Below the pieces are notes generated by a model. It saw only the letters and a program-made list of their open reading frames with translations. It was not told the DNA's origin and did no database searches. A program made the position numbers and the translations under genes. A stretch of 64,000 nucleotides of DNA from Herbaspirillum sp. WKF16 (GTDB lineage: Bacteria; Pseudomonadota; Gammaproteobacteria; Burkholderiales; Burkholderiaceae_D): assembly GCF_028993615.1 (NCBI RefSeq), contig NZ_CP118632.1:1798001-1862000 (forward strand). The letters run 5' to 3'. Positions 63,341 through 64,000 of the stretch are shown piece by piece (the first letter of the stretch is position 1; each line of letters opens with the position of its first letter).

Positions 63341-64000
63341 TCAGCGCGCGATGCGCGGGTCGATCACGCTGTAGAGCAGGTCGACGCACAGGTTGACGAT
63401 CACCACCATCACGGTGGCGGCCAGCACGCCGGCCTGCACGGTGACGTAGTCGCGCTGGAAGATGGCGTCCACGATCATCTTGCCCATGCCGGGAATGCCG
63501 AAGATGCTTTCGGTGATGACCAGCCCGCCCAGCATGCCGGACACCATCAGGCCGCTGGCCGTGACCACCGGGATCATGGCGTTGCGCAGCGCGTGGCCCA
63601 GCACCACCTGCCAGTCGCGCAGGCCCTTGGAGAAGGCGGTGCGGATGTAGTCCTCGTTGAGCACCTCCAGCAGGCTGCTGCGCACCATGCGCATCAGGAT
63701 CGCCGCCTCGCGCAGGCCGGTGACCACCATCGGCATGATCATCGCCAGCAGGTTGGCCTGCCAGTCCTCCGACAGCGGCACGAAACCCGAGGCCGGCAGC
63801 CAGCCCAGCTTCACCGCGAACAGGATGATGAACATCATGCCCAGCCAGAAATGCGGCACCGACATGCCGAACAGGGCGATGAAGGTGCCCACCGCGTTGG
63901 CCATGCCGCGCGGGCGGGCGGCCGAGAGGATGCCCGCCGGCACCGCGATGATCACGGCCACGATGAAGCTGCCCGCGGCCAGCTCGATGGTCACCGGCAG
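63341..64000 (-). CDS. dppB: Oligopeptide ABC transporter permease, 5' part outside the window
   Basis: 220 residues of the C-terminal two-thirds are visible and the frame is open to the window edge. DppB/OppB features include YIRTAFSKGLRDWQVVLGHALRNAMIPV (EAA loop, two parts) and FGIPGMGKMIVDAI. A separate binding-protein gene (dppA-type SBP) is expected upstream, beyond the window. Confidence 0.92.
   Translation of the reverse strand: MPVTIELAAGSFIVAVIIAVPAGILSAARPRGMANAVGTFIALFGMSVPHFWLGMMFIILFAVKLGWLPASGFVPLSEDWQANLLAMIMPMVVTGLREAAILMRMVRSSLLEVLNEDYIRTAFSKGLRDWQVVLGHALRNAMIPVVTASGLMVSGMLGGLVITESIFGIPGMGKMIVDAIFQRDYVTVQAGVLAATVMVVIVNLCVDLLYSVIDPRIAR

Overview
The window is about 65% G+C, densely coded, and looks like chromosome of a betaproteobacterium of the order Burkholderiales. 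A Herbaspirillum-like member of the Oxalobacteraceae is my best guess, inferred from protein families and gene style; no rRNA or tRNA gene is present to confirm it. I see no transposase, integrase, phage gene or CRISPR array.

1-14.5 kb is a type I secretion locus. In order it encodes a TolC-type outer-membrane protein (cut by the window start), a MotB/SiiA-like peptidoglycan-binding stator protein, an HlyD-type periplasmic adaptor, a MotA/SiiB-like channel protein with a long cytoplasmic tail, an ABC exporter, and a 2,679-residue secreted repeat protein. The gene content matches the siiABCDEF logic of Salmonella pathogenicity island 4, in which a MotAB-like channel accompanies the exporter of a giant adhesin. 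Here the cargo is a ~65-residue RTX-derived repeat protein that carries a very recent 984-bp internal duplication.

14.5-32.8 kb is ordinary accessory metabolism and stress functions: two MocR-type regulators, a PLP dehydratase, amino-acid exporters, RidA, an aminotransferase, cupin and tautomerase proteins, a LysR gene with a clear operator, an azoreductase, an Hsp20 gene with a heat-shock promoter, an MFS exporter, an HPt protein, an orphan HTH, 3-methyladenine glycosylase, a thioesterase, and a small islet between two copies of one terminator.

32.8-41.8 kb is a minus-strand block with the topoisomerase IV genes parE and parC at its ends. An HscC-type Hsp70, its DjlB/DjlC-like membrane partner and a lytic transglycosylase lie between them.

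42-47 kb is a LysR / MFS permease / DUF2848 / amidase catabolic cluster.

47-64 kb is a peptide-utilisation island. The plus-strand operon is rpiR-iaaA-gsiABCD-P1 peptidase-dppA. The minus-strand operon is dppBCDF-ggt-gntR-panE. Each has its own uptake ABC transporter, and together they encode four unusual peptidases (isoaspartyl, DmpA-type, D-amino-, and gamma-glutamyl-).

Dispersed REPIN-like inverted-repeat elements occur at about 27.8, 43.5 and 56.9 kb. Their hairpin stems vary in a compensatory way.
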